Positions 9,125-18,242 are shown, counted from the stretch's first letter. The stretch is DNA of 64,000 nt from Leptospira broomii serovar Hurstbridge str. 5399 (GCF_000243715.2 NZ_AHMO02000008.1:2336001-2400000); one strand, 5' to 3'. The notes: a model not told the origin generated them from the letters alone. Numbers and translations are program-made.

Positions 9125-9889
9125 ATGAACATTCATTATTACGCAATCACTGATAAGGGAAATTTTCGGTCCCATAATGAAGACTCGTTTCTGGCAAACG
9201 GAGAACTTGTATGCGGTCAAGTTCATGACGGATTAGTAGATGTTCGAAATGCGAATACCGACGAATCTCCAGCACTATTTGCTTTAGCGGACGGCTTAGG
9301 CGGACATGAGGCCGGCGAAGTTGCGAGCCGGACAGCTCTGGAGAAGTTGTCGTGGATGGCAAGGGCCATTCAACCTTTGGAAGAGTTGCCTTCCCTAGGA
9401 TGGAAGAATCTACTTAGGAAAATCAATACCGAAGTTAACTTTTACGGTCAATCCATCGGAAAACCGAATATGGGCACTACCTTAGTAGGTTGTCTTCTTG
9501 GAAAAAAGAAATCCTGGGTCTTCAACGTAGGAGATAGTCGACTATATCACATGAATAAAGAAGGCTTAAGCAAGGTAACGGTCGACCATAATATCGGCGA
9601 GGAATTGGGAACGGGAATCGGTAGGAATCTTCTGACGAGTTGCATAGGCGCCGGTTCTAAGGATATGCAAGCGGATCTTTTTGATTTTACGGGAAAGCTT
9701 TCCGCCGGAGATCATTTGCTGCTCTGCACAGACGGTCTCACCGAAGTTTTAAACATCGACGCGATCGAAAAAGTAATTAAGGAACACGATGATTTAAAGG
9801 AGATCTGCTCTATTCTCTCGGAAGAGGCTAATCTAAGAATGACTCGAGACAATCATACCGTTTTAGTGATACGAGTGGATAGTTTATAA
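9125..9889 (+). CDS. PP2C-family Ser/Thr protein phosphatase
   Basis: A 254-residue soluble PPM/PP2C phosphatase of the PrpC/Stp type. The metal-binding motifs are in order: RSHNED (residues 15-20), ADGLGGH with Asp56, GTTLVG, VGDSRLY (135-141), CTDGLTEV with Asp203, and RDNHTVLV with Asp242. Such enzymes remove phosphate from Ser/Thr using two metal ions and typically oppose Hanks-type kinases. There is no membrane segment. A SiaB-type kinase gene converges on it 28 bases downstream, and a Hanks-type kinase gene lies 6 kb away, so an antagonistic pair is plausible but not shown. It begins at an ATG after an AT-rich leader with no strong ribosome site. Confidence 0.88.
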   Translation: MNIHYYAITDKGNFRSHNEDSFLANGELVCGQVHDGLVDVRNANTDESPALFALADGLGGHEAGEVASRTALEKLSWMARAIQPLEELPSLGWKNLLRKINTEVNFYGQSIGKPNMGTTLVGCLLGKKKSWVFNVGDSRLYHMNKEGLSKVTVDHNIGEELGTGIGRNLLTSCIGAGSKDMQADLFDFTGKLSAGDHLLLCTDGLTEVLNIDAIEKVIKEHDDLKEICSILSEEANLRMTRDNHTVLVIRVDSL

Positions 9890-9917
9890 ACTTCCCGTAA
9901 TTTCTGAACAGGAAAAT

Positions 9918-10481
9918 TTAAATTCCTTCTCCCGTTGAAAATTCTTCCTTGTCTATCAAAAGGAATCTTGCAGTTAACCGAAAGAATATGCCTCCGTCTT
10001 CACCTTTTTCGAATTGAAAAACGAGCGGGAGATCCGATTTCCGAGCTATTTCATAAAATCCTAATCCTGCTCCCTTGCTATCCTGGGGTCTTTCGGAGCG
10101 AATCTGAATATTATATTTTTCTTTTAATTCTTCCGGAGATAAATGCTTGGTTTCTTCCAGTCGCTCCTTTAAATACGAGACTTTTTCCGGATGGATCGAG
10201 TTCCCACAGTTCAATTCCCAGTTATGAGCTTTTCTTCTCAGCACTAAAATTCCGATTCCGCTTTTTTCATCCCTTTCCTGCGAGTAATGAGCTACGTTCT
10301 GAGCCATCTCAACGAAGACTGTGAGAATCCGATTTCGCTTTTTTTCCCCAATAAGCTTTTCCTTTAGCAACTCGTTTAAGGAAGCGATCGTAGTTTCGGA
10401 AAATGGACCTTTATAAAGTAAGGCTACACCGGTCTTTCTTAGAATATTATATTGTTTTGACAGTTGCATATTTTTCCTCAA
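9918..10481 (-). CDS. SiaB-family protein kinase (DUF6272-like)
   Basis: A 187-residue GHKL-fold protein resembling the SiaB family. It has an N-box-like VFVEMAQNVAHYS near residues 55-67, an ILVLRRKAHNWELNCGN strand and a glycine-rich GAGLGFYEIARKS box. In Pseudomonas, SiaB phosphorylates the partner-switch protein SiaC and the PP2C-type SiaA reverses it. No SiaC homologue was seen nearby. The start codon overlaps the stop of the upstream FabF-like gene by ATGA, so the two are translated together: an odd pairing of a signalling kinase with a ketosynthase. It converges with the PP2C gene. Family call moderately strong; partner unknown. Confidence 0.72.
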   Translation of the reverse strand: MRKNMQLSKQYNILRKTGVALLYKGPFSETTIASLNELLKEKLIGEKKRNRILTVFVEMAQNVAHYSQERDEKSGIGILVLRRKAHNWELNCGNSIHPEKVSYLKERLEETKHLSPEELKEKYNIQIRSERPQDSKGAGLGFYEIARKSDLPLVFQFEKGEDGGIFFRLTARFLLIDKEEFSTGEGI

Positions 10482-11800
10482 AAATCGGGAGCGGCCAAGC
10501 TAACGAAGGAAGATTGGCTGCCGATCGCAAATGCCATGGAAATCGCGTACCTCAGCCGCGTTTTGCGAGCGCCTTCGGCAGCATGATCGTGATCGCATTC
10601 CGGATCCGGATCCGTTAAATTGATGGTCGGACAGACGGTTTGATTTTTTAACATTAGAGAAGTCGCTGCCACGTTTATGATCCCCGCTGCGCCGAATGTA
10701 TGTCCGAAAATAGGTTTAATGGATCCGACAGGAGCCCAATGAAATTTGGGTTTTCCTTCGTACAATAATGAGATCGCTCTACTTTCGGCCAGATCGTTAT
10801 TATAAGTGGCGGTTCCATGGCCGCAAAAATAGTCGATATCTCCTAAATGGATATTACTAATTTTCATTAAATGCTTTAATCCGTTTGCAGCCTTTTTACC
10901 GGTTAAGTCCATTCTCATCGCGTGATCGGCTTCGTTATAACTGTACGTACCTATGACTTCCGCATAGATTTTTGCGCCTCTATTCAAGGCTCGGTCCAAT
11001 CTTTCCAATACGAGGACGACTGCGCCTTCACCTAAAAGAAAACCGTCCCGGTTTTTATCGTAAGGACGAATCCCTCGTTTTGGGTTCTCCTTTTCTAAAG
11101 ACATAACTCGACTTACCGGATCTGAATACATCATCATCAAGGGTTTAAGGAGAGGGAATTCATGTCCGCCTGCATACATGATTTCGGCGCGTCCTTTTCG
11201 GATCGCCTGATAACATAGGCTGATGGCGTGATGTCCGCCGACACAAGCCGCCGAGATGGTGGTTACGAAGCCTTGAATATTGGAATTGATGGCGGTTAAA
11301 TTAGTCGGATTTGAAGCCATGGACGTTAATACGGAGTATCGGTCAAAGATACTTTGATCTTTTTCCTCTATATACTTTCTCCAGGCAAAATCCCACCAAG
11401 CCAGAGACGCCCTGGAGGAAGAGTCGATAAAGCCTACGCGAGAAGGATCTAAAGTCCCTTTTTCGATTTTGGCGTCTTTATTTGCCTCTTCCATCGCTGC
11501 CATTAAAGCAAAAGTTTCCGTGTTATAATTTTTAGCGTAATTATCGTTTAAATCCGGAAGGTGGCGCTTCCAGTCGAAAGTATTCATTTCTCCCGCGACT
11601 TTTACCGGAAAATCATCGACAGGAAACCGTGTAATGAATTGAAGCTGGGATTTTCCTTCGGAAATGTTCGTCCAGAAGTCCGGGACACTAAACGTATTAG
11701 GGAGAATAACGCCGATGCCGGTGACTACGACTCTCGAGTTTTTTCCGTTTTTAATCTTTTCCATAGCAAGAGTCGGGACGTAAGAATGGCGGTCCTGCAC
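10478..11800 (-). CDS. Beta-ketoacyl synthase, FabF/KAS II-like, with altered C-terminal gate
   Basis: A 440-residue condensing enzyme. The KAS II triad is intact: Cys186 in SAACVGGHH, His328 in CGHGTATYNND, and His367 in IFGHTFGAAG after the conserved Lys in SIKP. The start may be ATG 11800 or Met13 (ATG 11764); MEKIKNGKN fits the normal FabF N-terminus better. The C-terminal gating segment, normally close to FGFGGTN, reads AFAIGSQSS, so the loop that controls acyl-ACP entry has diverged. This argues for a specialised ketosynthase rather than housekeeping FabF. It is the first gene of an operon with the SiaB-type kinase at 10481. Confidence 0.84.
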   Translation of the reverse strand: MQDRHSYVPTLAMEKIKNGKNSRVVVTGIGVILPNTFSVPDFWTNISEGKSQLQFITRFPVDDFPVKVAGEMNTFDWKRHLPDLNDNYAKNYNTETFALMAAMEEANKDAKIEKGTLDPSRVGFIDSSSRASLAWWDFAWRKYIEEKDQSIFDRYSVLTSMASNPTNLTAINSNIQGFVTTISAACVGGHHAISLCYQAIRKGRAEIMYAGGHEFPLLKPLMMMYSDPVSRVMSLEKENPKRGIRPYDKNRDGFLLGEGAVVLVLERLDRALNRGAKIYAEVIGTYSYNEADHAMRMDLTGKKAANGLKHLMKISNIHLGDIDYFCGHGTATYNNDLAESRAISLLYEGKPKFHWAPVGSIKPIFGHTFGAAGIINVAATSLMLKNQTVCPTINLTDPDPECDHDHAAEGARKTRLRYAISMAFAIGSQSSFVSLAAPDF

Positions 11801-11932
11801 GAAATTGGAATAAAAAAATTATTCCTGCTGCTTTTCGACGGAAAAAAAAGGAAAAATTCTTTTCTCGCCACCTATAATGAGGAAAATTCCGAATTCTATC
11901 GCAAACTAGCCGTTTGCCGAACGTCCAACTAT

Positions 11933-11960
11933 TTGTAACTATTTTCATTACAATTATATC
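11933..11960 (+). promoter_or_regulatory. Candidate promoter with embedded inverted repeat before cyclase gene
   Basis: TTGTAA (11933-11938) and TATATC (11955-11960) are spaced by 16 bases. The -35 box also forms a perfect inverted repeat with TTACAA at 11948-11953 (TTGTAA-N9-TTACAA), so a dimeric regulator could bind over the promoter. The coding start is at 12016. Confidence 0.4.
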
Positions 11961-12015
11961 TGTGTTCAAAGAAAGATAGGCATTCATTTGCAAGCTTCTT
12001 TGAAAGGAGAATATC

Positions 12016-13470
12016 ATGTTTCAGGAAGCTAACTTAGAGCAAAAAGAGAAATCGTTAGAAGGATTTCCCACATTGAACAAATCCGATATCAATAAGTTTA
12101 TCGGAGTTTTGCGTAAGGCAGGGGATTGGGACTTGATAAGAATCAATCCGTATCGATTCGCTTCGACATCCGATTTCAAACCCGAGGTTGCGTTAGACCT
12201 CTTTTTGCACGGAGCGAAAATCGGCTTATTCGATATCGCTTATAATATGATTTGCCCCGCCTGCGGAGGAGTTGCTGCCAGTCATAAATCTCTGGATCAA
12301 ATCGATGAAGACTACTTTCATTGTTATATCTGTAATATGGATGTTCCGACTACGCTTGACGATCAAGTAGAGGTGACTTTTACGATTCATCCTTCCGTTA
12401 AGCGAATCGACGTAGTATCGCTCTCCCTGCAAGACGTAGAATCCTACTACCGGTATCATTTTTCCGCTAACTACCAAAAATCTCCTCAACTGCTTCGATT
12501 CATTCGCTCGAATCTGCATGGACTTCTTCGACTGGATCCTGACGAGTCGACCGTTGTAAATGTGGATGCGGAGAAGCTGAAGGCTTATCAGTTTACTTCC
12601 GTGGAAAATAACTCGGCCGTGTTTCTTTATTTCGATAAAGAAGGATCACAAAAATCGAATTCGATCGAACTAAATCTTCTTCCGAGTGGATTCACTCCGG
12701 CCGAATTGCACCTTCCGAAGGGAAAATACGATATTAAAGTGACGAATAATACGATCGGTAAAGCGGGTGGATTACATTTAACTCCGAGTATGAATCGAAT
12801 CGCTGCGATAGTAAAAGATCATCCGACGAAAATAGAGAAATTTCTGACGGCTAAGAACCTACTGAATAACCAAACCTTTCGGGATCTATTTCGAGTTCAG
12901 CAATTAAGACAAAACTTAAACCTAAACGTTAAGAGTCTGACCATCATGTTTACCGATTTAAGAGGATCGACGGAAATGTACGATAAAGCCGGAGATATGG
13001 TCGCTTATCGTTTGGTAAAGGAACACTTTCGCCTGCTAATGGATGTCGTAAAAAAACACAATGGGGCGATCGTAAAGACGATGGGTGACGCGATCATGGC
13101 GGCTTTTTCCTCACCGCTGGAAGGTTTACTCGCCTCCTTGGATATGATGACTAAGATCGATCAAATGAATCGCGGATCTCATGCGCATGATTTCGAGATC
13201 GGATTGAAAGTAGGTTTAAACGAAGGACCTTCCCTTGCGGTAATTAACGATGAGCGCTTGGATTATTTCGGGCATAGCGTGAATATTGCGGCCAGAGTTC
13301 AGGGCCTAGCGAAAGCCGGGGAAATTTGGGTGACTAATTCGGTCTTAAACACGCCGGGGGTCGACGAACTATTACTCGAAAAAGGATATAATTGGGAAAC
13401 GTCCGAAGCTTCCTTAAAGGGCGTCGGGCAGAAAGCCGTCGTTCATAAACTTTCTCCAGCAGTCGCATAG
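12016..13470 (+). CDS. Class III adenylate/guanylate cyclase with N-terminal zinc-binding (DUF5939-like) region
   Basis: A 484-residue protein. The N-terminal 300 residues resemble DUF5939-type regions and hold two CxxC pairs, CPAC near 81 and CYIC near 103, that could bind zinc. Residues about 305-480 are a class III cyclase: SLTIMFTDLRGST and VKTMGDAIMAAF supply the two metal-binding Asp, and NIAARVQGL the transition-state Asn/Arg pattern. It makes cAMP or cGMP from NTP; the specificity is not decided here. No membrane segment is seen. It starts at ATG behind AAAGGAG (12002-12009). A cyclic-nucleotide-binding protein is coded at 56686 and could be a reader, but that is speculation. Transcribed alone, divergent from the FabF-like operon. 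Confidence 0.83.
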   Translation: MFQEANLEQKEKSLEGFPTLNKSDINKFIGVLRKAGDWDLIRINPYRFASTSDFKPEVALDLFLHGAKIGLFDIAYNMICPACGGVAASHKSLDQIDEDYFHCYICNMDVPTTLDDQVEVTFTIHPSVKRIDVVSLSLQDVESYYRYHFSANYQKSPQLLRFIRSNLHGLLRLDPDESTVVNVDAEKLKAYQFTSVENNSAVFLYFDKEGSQKSNSIELNLLPSGFTPAELHLPKGKYDIKVTNNTIGKAGGLHLTPSMNRIAAIVKDHPTKIEKFLTAKNLLNNQTFRDLFRVQQLRQNLNLNVKSLTIMFTDLRGSTEMYDKAGDMVAYRLVKEHFRLLMDVVKKHNGAIVKTMGDAIMAAFSSPLEGLLASLDMMTKIDQMNRGSHAHDFEIGLKVGLNEGPSLAVINDERLDYFGHSVNIAARVQGLAKAGEIWVTNSVLNTPGVDELLLEKGYNWETSEASLKGVGQKAVVHKLSPAVA

Positions 13471-13610
13471 CATTTCGTTAAGCGATTGTCGATGTCCTCC
13501 ATTAAAGCGGATATTTGAAAGAAATTTCTTCCTGTTCTCAGGAAAAAGAATTTCCCGGCAAACTCTTCACGTTAGGTTTGTCTGAAATTTATTTACTGGA
13601 GATTATTTTG

Positions 13611-14030
13611 ATGAGATTCTTAATCCTATCTCTATTATCCGCATTGTGTATTTCTTTCCTCGGAGATTGCAAGTCCTCGAAATCGCCGGAGGAGAAATTA
13701 ATGGAGTTAGCTCCGAGATTTCAAAAAGCGATGTGCTCGAAATCGATCGAATGTACTAAGGACGAAATCGCCAAGGTACCGGCTCAATACCGAAATATGA
13801 TTCCAACTTTTATGCAATCCGAGGAAGCATGCATCGCTCATTTCAAAGAAAGCTTTGAAAAATCCAGAAAGGAACGTCAGGAAAAGAAACAGGAAGTCAC
13901 TCCCGACATGGTAGCAGCATTCGAAACTTGTGTTGATGCCGTCGAAAAATCGACTTGCGATCTTTATAAGGGAAAGGGGAAACATACGATTCCCGGTTGT
14001 GAAGGCTTGGAAAAGTTCTCCAAAAACTGA
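13611..14030 (+). CDS. Small Cys-rich Leptospira-type lipoprotein
   Basis: The start is placed at ATG 13611, behind CTGGAGAT, although the frame is open from 13515. This gives 139 residues beginning with a signal peptide, MRFLILSLLSALCISFLGDC, with the lipobox FLGDC fitting the relaxed spirochaete rule. The mature chain is helical, Lys/Glu-rich and has several spaced Cys (CSKSIEC, EACIAHF, FETCVDA, STCDLYKG, PGCEGL), which suggests disulfides in the periplasm or at the surface. The pattern resembles Leptospira-specific small lipoprotein families, but I cannot name one with confidence and no function can be given. It lies 140 bases after the cyclase gene, with a hairpin downstream. Confidence 0.75.
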   Translation: MRFLILSLLSALCISFLGDCKSSKSPEEKLMELAPRFQKAMCSKSIECTKDEIAKVPAQYRNMIPTFMQSEEACIAHFKESFEKSRKERQEKKQEVTPDMVAAFETCVDAVEKSTCDLYKGKGKHTIPGCEGLEKFSKN

Positions 14031-14055
14031 ACGAACGATTTATAGTATTTTAAGG

Positions 14056-14091
14056 CGGATTCCGTGTGAAGATTCTTTTCATCGGAATCCG
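14056..14091. terminator. Hairpin between convergent genes (possible bidirectional terminator)
   Basis: CGGATTCCG at 14056-14064 pairs perfectly with CGGAATCCG at 14083-14091, with further pairing possible in the loop. It lies between the convergent lipoprotein and SRPBCC genes. No clean T-tract follows on either strand, so termination is only likely. Confidence 0.4.
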
Positions 14092-14125
14092 TCTCGTAAG
14101 ATCAAGCAACGTTCTTTGCCATTCT

Positions 14126-14557
14126 TCAGTTTCCTTCTAAAAGTTTTTTTAATTCGTTTAGAATAAAGAGCCAGTTTTGTTCGGAATGCTTTCTCGCTTC
14201 GTCCGACAGAATATTATCTTGCGTTACAACTAGAGAAGTTTCGCCGTTCTGGTCTGAAAGTTCGTAAGTGACGTTGGCATAATTTTCCGGCTTATCTTCC
14301 ATATTGGAAAACGAACTGAGATAATTGTAACGAAATAATCGCTCAGGTTCGACTTGTAAAATCGTTCCTTTATCAAGATATTCCTTTCCCTCCCACACCC
14401 CTTTGAAAAGCAACTGACTCCCCACCTTCCAATCGGAAATCGCTTCCGTTCCGAAGAAATACTTTTTAATTAAATTTGGATCAGTCAATCCTTGCCAGAC
14501 TTTTGCAGTACTAGCGTGAATGCGAACGCTTGCCGAGGCCGTAAATTGGTTTTTCAT
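14126..14557 (-). CDS. SRPBCC/AHSA1-type protein
   Basis: About 143 residues from the preferred start Met at 14557, which follows AAGAGAC; the frame is open to 14587. It is an Aha1/START-like helix-grip protein: the N-terminal SASVRIHASTAKVWQGLTD, the strand DWKVGSQLLFKGVWEGKEY and the C-terminal helix HSEQNWLFILNELKKLLEG match the family. Members bind hydrophobic ligands or act as stress-related co-factors; no specific ligand is evident. Upstream lies a 230-base region with a long inverted repeat. Confidence 0.78.
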   Translation of the reverse strand: MKNQFTASASVRIHASTAKVWQGLTDPNLIKKYFFGTEAISDWKVGSQLLFKGVWEGKEYLDKGTILQVEPERLFRYNYLSSFSNMEDKPENYANVTYELSDQNGETSLVVTQDNILSDEARKHSEQNWLFILNELKKLLEGN

Positions 14558-14699
14558 GATATCGTCTCTTGAAAGATTCGTATACAAGAAGCCCCGATAA
14601 TTGCAAACGAAAACAATTTCGATTTAGTAAAAAGAAATATTGCTTAGAGGGGAGTTGGCCGGCAAAAATTTCAAGCCTGACAAAAGGTGTCATATTTAG

Positions 14700-14754
14700 T
14701 TTAAAGTTCGAGTCAGCGAAATCCCGAAAAAGTTCTTCGATCTCGAACTTTAAA
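14700..14754. repeat. Perfect 13-bp inverted repeat
   Basis: TTTAAAGTTCGAG at 14700-14712 is mirrored exactly by CTCGAACTTTAAA at 14742-14754, with a 29-base loop. It lies between the UPF0104 gene stop and the SRPBCC gene start, both on the minus strand. It could be a terminator stem, an operator or a small RNA hairpin. No T-run follows directly on either strand. Confidence 0.5.
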
Positions 14755-14818
14755 GTTACGACTAGTTTGAAATACTTCGGTTTAGCTGTAATGTTTAATA
14801 AACGAATTAGATATCTTG

Positions 14819-15787
14819 TTAGATCGTTCGCGGATCCGTTTTTGTCCGATCGCTTCCTCCGGTAAAAGACCAGTAGGAATATAAAATTACCGTTATGATT
14901 CCTAACGCCATCATTTGACCGAGATGAACGGTAGTCGCATATACTAAACCTTCCGAGCTTTCTCTTCCAAGCAACACGAAGCCAGAAGTAATTGACGCGT
15001 GATAAACTCCCGCTCCGGAGGGTGCCGAAGGAACCATGACGCCGACAGCACCGCAGAACATGATGAAAATCGTTTCTAACGGACTAAGATGAATTCCGAC
15101 CAAATATTGTAGGAGAGTGTAGTGAATCCCGTAACCTAATAACCAAGTCGCTGCAGTTAAAGCCCCATGCTTGCCTGCGTTTTTCAAAGTCAAGAACTCT
15201 CCAAGTTCGGTGATGAGGGGGGTGAGTTTATCCTGAAAGAAATTCCTTTTTCCGAATTTGGCGGAAACGTTCTCGCCGAATCGAGCAAGCTTCTTGTAAA
15301 AAAGTCTCACAAAAATCAGAGTACATACGATGGAAAGAATTCCCAACAAAGGCAAAATGAAACGTACGAAATCCTGATGGATACCAAGTAAGAAGAATGC
15401 ACCCAGTCCTGCGCTGAAAATAAACGCGAAATCCAGGACCTTCTCCAGAAAAAGACTGCTTACCAAAGAGCCGTAGCTGGAATCTCCATCCTTTTTACAT
15501 AGATAGAGTCGAAATATATCTCCTCCTCTTGCGGGTAGGAATTGATTGGCTCCCACGCCTATATACGCCGATAGGAAGGAGGTTTTGAAGGAGATTTTTC
15601 TTCCTAAAAGTAAATACCATCGCCAGGAAAAAAGAAATAACCCCCAAATTACGGCTATAAAAAAGGGAATCAAATATAAGGGCTTCCATCTTTCTTGAAT
15701 ATTATAAAAACCTGAAAGATCTAGTTTCCAGAAGAGAAGGCCTAAGGCGAAAGCGCTGATGATGATTCCGATGAAGAATTTTTTCAA
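14819..15787 (-). CDS. UPF0104/LPG-synthase-TM family membrane protein
   Basis: A 322-residue protein with about eight hydrophobic helices, beginning [20 protein letters not shown]. The family marks are present: a long TM2 region, [14 protein letters not shown] after TM3 (compare R-x-GD-x-x-R in the family), and [19 protein letters not shown] with the conserved proline/glycine loop. UPF0104 proteins include the flippase half of MprF and Aglt2-like membrane proteins; they probably bind or flip lipid-linked substrates in the inner membrane. No LPG synthetase domain is attached. It starts 20 bases after the HIT gene and is the last gene of the five-gene operon. Confidence 0.8.
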   Translation of the reverse strand: MKKFFIGIIISAFALGLLFWKLDLSGFYNIQERWKPLYLIPFFIAVIWGLFLFSWRWYLLLGRKISFKTSFLSAYIGVGANQFLPARGGDIFRLYLCKKDGDSSYGSLVSSLFLEKVLDFAFIFSAGLGAFFLLGIHQDFVRFILPLLGILSIVCTLIFVRLFYKKLARFGENVSAKFGKRNFFQDKLTPLITELGEFLTLKNAGKHGALTAATWLLGYGIHYTLLQYLVGIHLSPLETIFIMFCGAVGVMVPSAPSGAGVYHASITSGFVLLGRESSEGLVYATTVHLGQMMALGIITVILYSYWSFTGGSDRTKTDPRTI

Positions 15788-15806
15788 GTCGTTTACTCCT
15801 AGGATT

Positions 15807-16157
15807 TCAACCGGGCGGCCAAGTCATATGCCGTCCACCCAACAGATGAAAATGCAAGTGGAAAACCGTTTGGCCGCCGAGCGGACCTTTATTATTGACG
15901 ACTCGATAGCCGTCCTTTTCCAGCCCCAGAGATCGGGCCACTTCTCGAATCCGAAAAAGAATCTCTCCCGCTAGTCTTTTTTCCTCGGATCCGATATCGT
16001 CCAAGGATACGAAATGTTTCTTAGGTATAACCAGTACGTGAATCGGGGCTTGGGGAGAAACATCATGAAAAGCTAATATTTCTTCGTCTTCATAGGCGAT
16101 TTTTGCGGGAATTTCTTTTCGGATAATTTTACAAAAAAGGCAATTCGGCTCGTTCAT
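15807..16157 (-). CDS. HIT family (HINT-like) nucleotide hydrolase
   Basis: The best start is ATG 16157, which overlaps the ROK gene stop by ATGA and follows AGGAAGGA; an in-frame ATG at 16175 lies upstream. The product, about 116 residues, begins [14 protein letters not shown]. It ends with HLHFHLLGG, the histidine triad that gives the family its name, where the middle His attacks the alpha-phosphate. HINT-type enzymes hydrolyse AMP-lysine or phosphoramidates. The length and the [11 protein letters not shown] segment are standard. It is the fourth gene in a tightly overlapping operon; no functional link to the ROK or ABC genes is evident. Confidence 0.9.
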   Translation of the reverse strand: MNEPNCLFCKIIRKEIPAKIAYEDEEILAFHDVSPQAPIHVLVIPKKHFVSLDDIGSEEKRLAGEILFRIREVARSLGLEKDGYRVVNNKGPLGGQTVFHLHFHLLGGRHMTWPPG

Positions 16158-17059
16158 TGGATCCTTCCTAAGCAAAGACTCGCTGCGCCTAAAGCACCCG
16201 TTACTGAGCCTCCAGCAAGAATTCTCGTATAACTTCTGAATACCGGAAAGATGATTTCTCGAACTCGCTTTTCAAGCTGTTTTCCGAAAAGAGAATAGGA
16301 TTTAACTAGACCGCCCGAGAGAACAACGCATTCCGGATTTAAAATATGAATTAAATTTCGAATCAATTCGGACAGAATCTCGATCCCTTCCTCTAGAATC
16401 AAGGTAGCTTCCTTTTCTCCTTTTTCCACTAAAGAAAAGAATTCCTTCGCATCGCTAAAATTTCTGCCGGTAAGTTCTCTATATCGAGTCGAGAACCCGC
16501 TAGTACTGAAATAAGCTTCCGCGCATCCACGATGTCCGCAGCCGCAGAGTGTTCCGCCTGGGCGTATCGTGTTGTGCCCGACTTCCATACTATTTCCTTT
16601 GTAACCGTCAAAGAGCGAACCTTCATAGACCCAACCTCCTCCGATTCCGGTACCTAACGTGATAACGACAAGGTTTTGGGATCCTTTGCCTACGCCGTAC
16701 CAGTATTCTCCGAGAGCGGCACAGTTTGCATCGTTGTCGTAATAAACCGGTAATCCGAAGGAATCCTTTAAGTAAGAAACGATAGGAACGTTCTTTAGCT
16801 TTGGAAGGTTTGCGGAAGATATAAGAATTCCGGCGTCCTTATCGATAGGTCCGGGACTTCCCAAACCGATTCCGGAAATTCGAGAATCCCCTTCCTCCAT
16901 TAATTTCCGGATGATCGTTTTTAAGGAAGAAAGAAAAGATTCAGCGTCTATGTCCGAGCCAGTGGAAATCGAAGACTCTGCGAGAAGAGTTCCGTGTTCG
17001 TCGGTCTTACAGGCTTTGACGCTTTGCGCGCCGATGTCCAATCCGAGGAAGGACTTCAT
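16154..17059 (-). CDS. ROK family sugar kinase (glucokinase-like)
   Basis: A 301-residue ROK-family protein. [12 protein letters not shown] is the phosphate-1 motif and [13 protein letters not shown] the phosphate-2 motif. [14 protein letters not shown] contains the catalytic Asp, and GHNTIRPGG with [14 protein letters not shown] the ROK zinc site (His plus three Cys). No helix-turn-helix precedes it, so it is a kinase rather than a NagC-type repressor. The likely activity is ATP-dependent phosphorylation of glucose or another hexose. It overlaps the ABC ATPase gene upstream and the HIT gene downstream by four bases each. Confidence 0.88.
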   Translation of the reverse strand: MKSFLGLDIGAQSVKACKTDEHGTLLAESSISTGSDIDAESFLSSLKTIIRKLMEEGDSRISGIGLGSPGPIDKDAGILISSANLPKLKNVPIVSYLKDSFGLPVYYDNDANCAALGEYWYGVGKGSQNLVVITLGTGIGGGWVYEGSLFDGYKGNSMEVGHNTIRPGGTLCGCGHRGCAEAYFSTSGFSTRYRELTGRNFSDAKEFFSLVEKGEKEATLILEEGIEILSELIRNLIHILNPECVVLSGGLVKSYSLFGKQLEKRVREIIFPVFRSYTRILAGGSVTGALGAASLCLGRIQ

Positions 17060-17721
17060 TTCACGACTCGAGTAAAGCTTCCTTCTCTCATTTCATAGAT
17101 GGTCTTTGCGTCGAATGCAAGATTCATGTCGTGAGTGACAAGAAGGACAGTCAAGCCCCTTGAATTGAAATCCGAAAGTAATTTCCGCACTAATTCGCTA
17201 TTTTCCGGGTCCAAATCTCCGGATGGTTCGTCCGCCAGCAGAATTTCCGGTTCGTTTATCAAAGCCCTCGCGATTGCGGTCATTTGAATTTGTCCGCCGG
17301 AGAGTCGGGTCGGTAATTGATCCCGGATCGTATTCAAGTTAAGGCTGGAAATAAGATATTCGCATTTTTCCTTATATTCTTGTTCGCCGAACTTCCCGAC
17401 CAATAAGGCGGGTAACAGAATATTCTCCTCGACGGTCAAATGGGAGACGAGTTCGGAAAATTGAAAAATCAATCCGATATAGCGAGCTCGGAAATCGGCC
17501 AATTGACCTTTGCTCATACTCGATAATTTCAGAGTATCAAAATAAATCTCTCCCTCGGTGCTAGTGAGCATTCCGGTGATCATCGAGAGTAGAGTGGTTT
17601 TGCCCGATCCGGAAGGACCTACAATAGCGACATAATCGGATTGGTTTACGTCAAATGAAACGGAATTAACTGCTTTCATTGGGCCGTACGTTCTGGAAAG
17701 ATTGTTGATCCGTAGGATCAT
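17056..17721 (-). CDS. ABC transporter ATP-binding protein (LolD/MacB type)
   Basis: A 221-residue ATPase. Walker A is GPSGSGKTT, the signature [15 protein letters not shown], Walker [13 protein letters not shown], and the H-loop LLVTHD. The [18 protein letters not shown] region resembles the LolD/MacB/FtsE group, which pairs with FtsX-fold permeases. The pairing holds here: the gene upstream, overlapping by ATGA, codes an FtsX-like permease. Lipoprotein release or substrate extrusion coupled to periplasmic proteins is the usual role in this group; the actual cargo is not known. Confidence 0.88.
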   Translation of the reverse strand: MILRINNLSRTYGPMKAVNSVSFDVNQSDYVAIVGPSGSGKTTLLSMITGMLTSTEGEIYFDTLKLSSMSKGQLADFRARYIGLIFQFSELVSHLTVEENILLPALLVGKFGEQEYKEKCEYLISSLNLNTIRDQLPTRLSGGQIQMTAIARALINEPEILLADEPSGDLDPENSELVRKLLSDFNSRGLTVLLVTHDMNLAFDAKTIYEMREGSFTRVVK

Positions 17722-18242
17722 TTACCCCTCCGAATCGATTTGTAAGGGTCCACAAGAGTGTGAATGAATGCGGTCGTCCCACCGGCTAATCCTAGGATGG
17801 CGAGTTCATAGATATAGGCTCCGGCGTAGTCAAGGAAGGAAACTAATGCAGGATTTCCAGGTGGTTGAAAAATACTCACTGCGCTTGCGATTAGAAAGCC
17901 GAAAGAATGAATGATCCAAAGTTCCGTCGTTTCCAGCAGGACGCAGCCGAAGCGATTTCCGCCCACGGCCATCATAATTCCTGTATCTCCCGACCGACTC
18001 GAAGTCCGAACAATCGCCATAAAAATCAAGGCCGCAGTCGAAAGAGCTAAAACCAGGTAGGGAGAATTCCGGAAGAGATCGATACTAGAAATATCGGATG
18101 AGAGTTTGTCGGTCCGAATGGAAAAAAAACTCAGAACTAGACTGTAAGCAAAAAATAGGGAAAAGAAGATATGAAGCAGACTTGTAGTTGCGTCCCGAAA
18201 GAAAAGGGAGAAAGCGAACCGCAGGTAGGTGATTCTTCCCAT
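17718..18242 (-). CDS. Minimal FtsX-like ABC permease
   Basis: From the preferred start at Met 18242, the product has about 174 residues; the frame is open to 18386, but that would overlap the divergent gene at 18313, and a GTG at 18251 is an alternative. It has one N-terminal membrane segment, then a short stretch, then three helices with the FtsX pattern: [20 protein letters not shown] followed by a long hydrophobic run. FtsX/MacB/LolC permeases are usually 300-400 residues or more, with a large periplasmic domain between TM1 and TM2. Here that domain is reduced to about 20 residues. It is probably the partner of the ATPase at 17721. No strong ribosome site is visible. Confidence 0.68.
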   Translation of the reverse strand: MGRITYLRFAFSLFFRDATTSLLHIFFSLFFAYSLVLSFFSIRTDKLSSDISSIDLFRNSPYLVLALSTAALIFMAIVRTSSRSGDTGIMMAVGGNRFGCVLLETTELWIIHSFGFLIASAVSIFQPPGNPALVSFLDYAGAYIYELAILGLAGGTTAFIHTLVDPYKSIRRGK

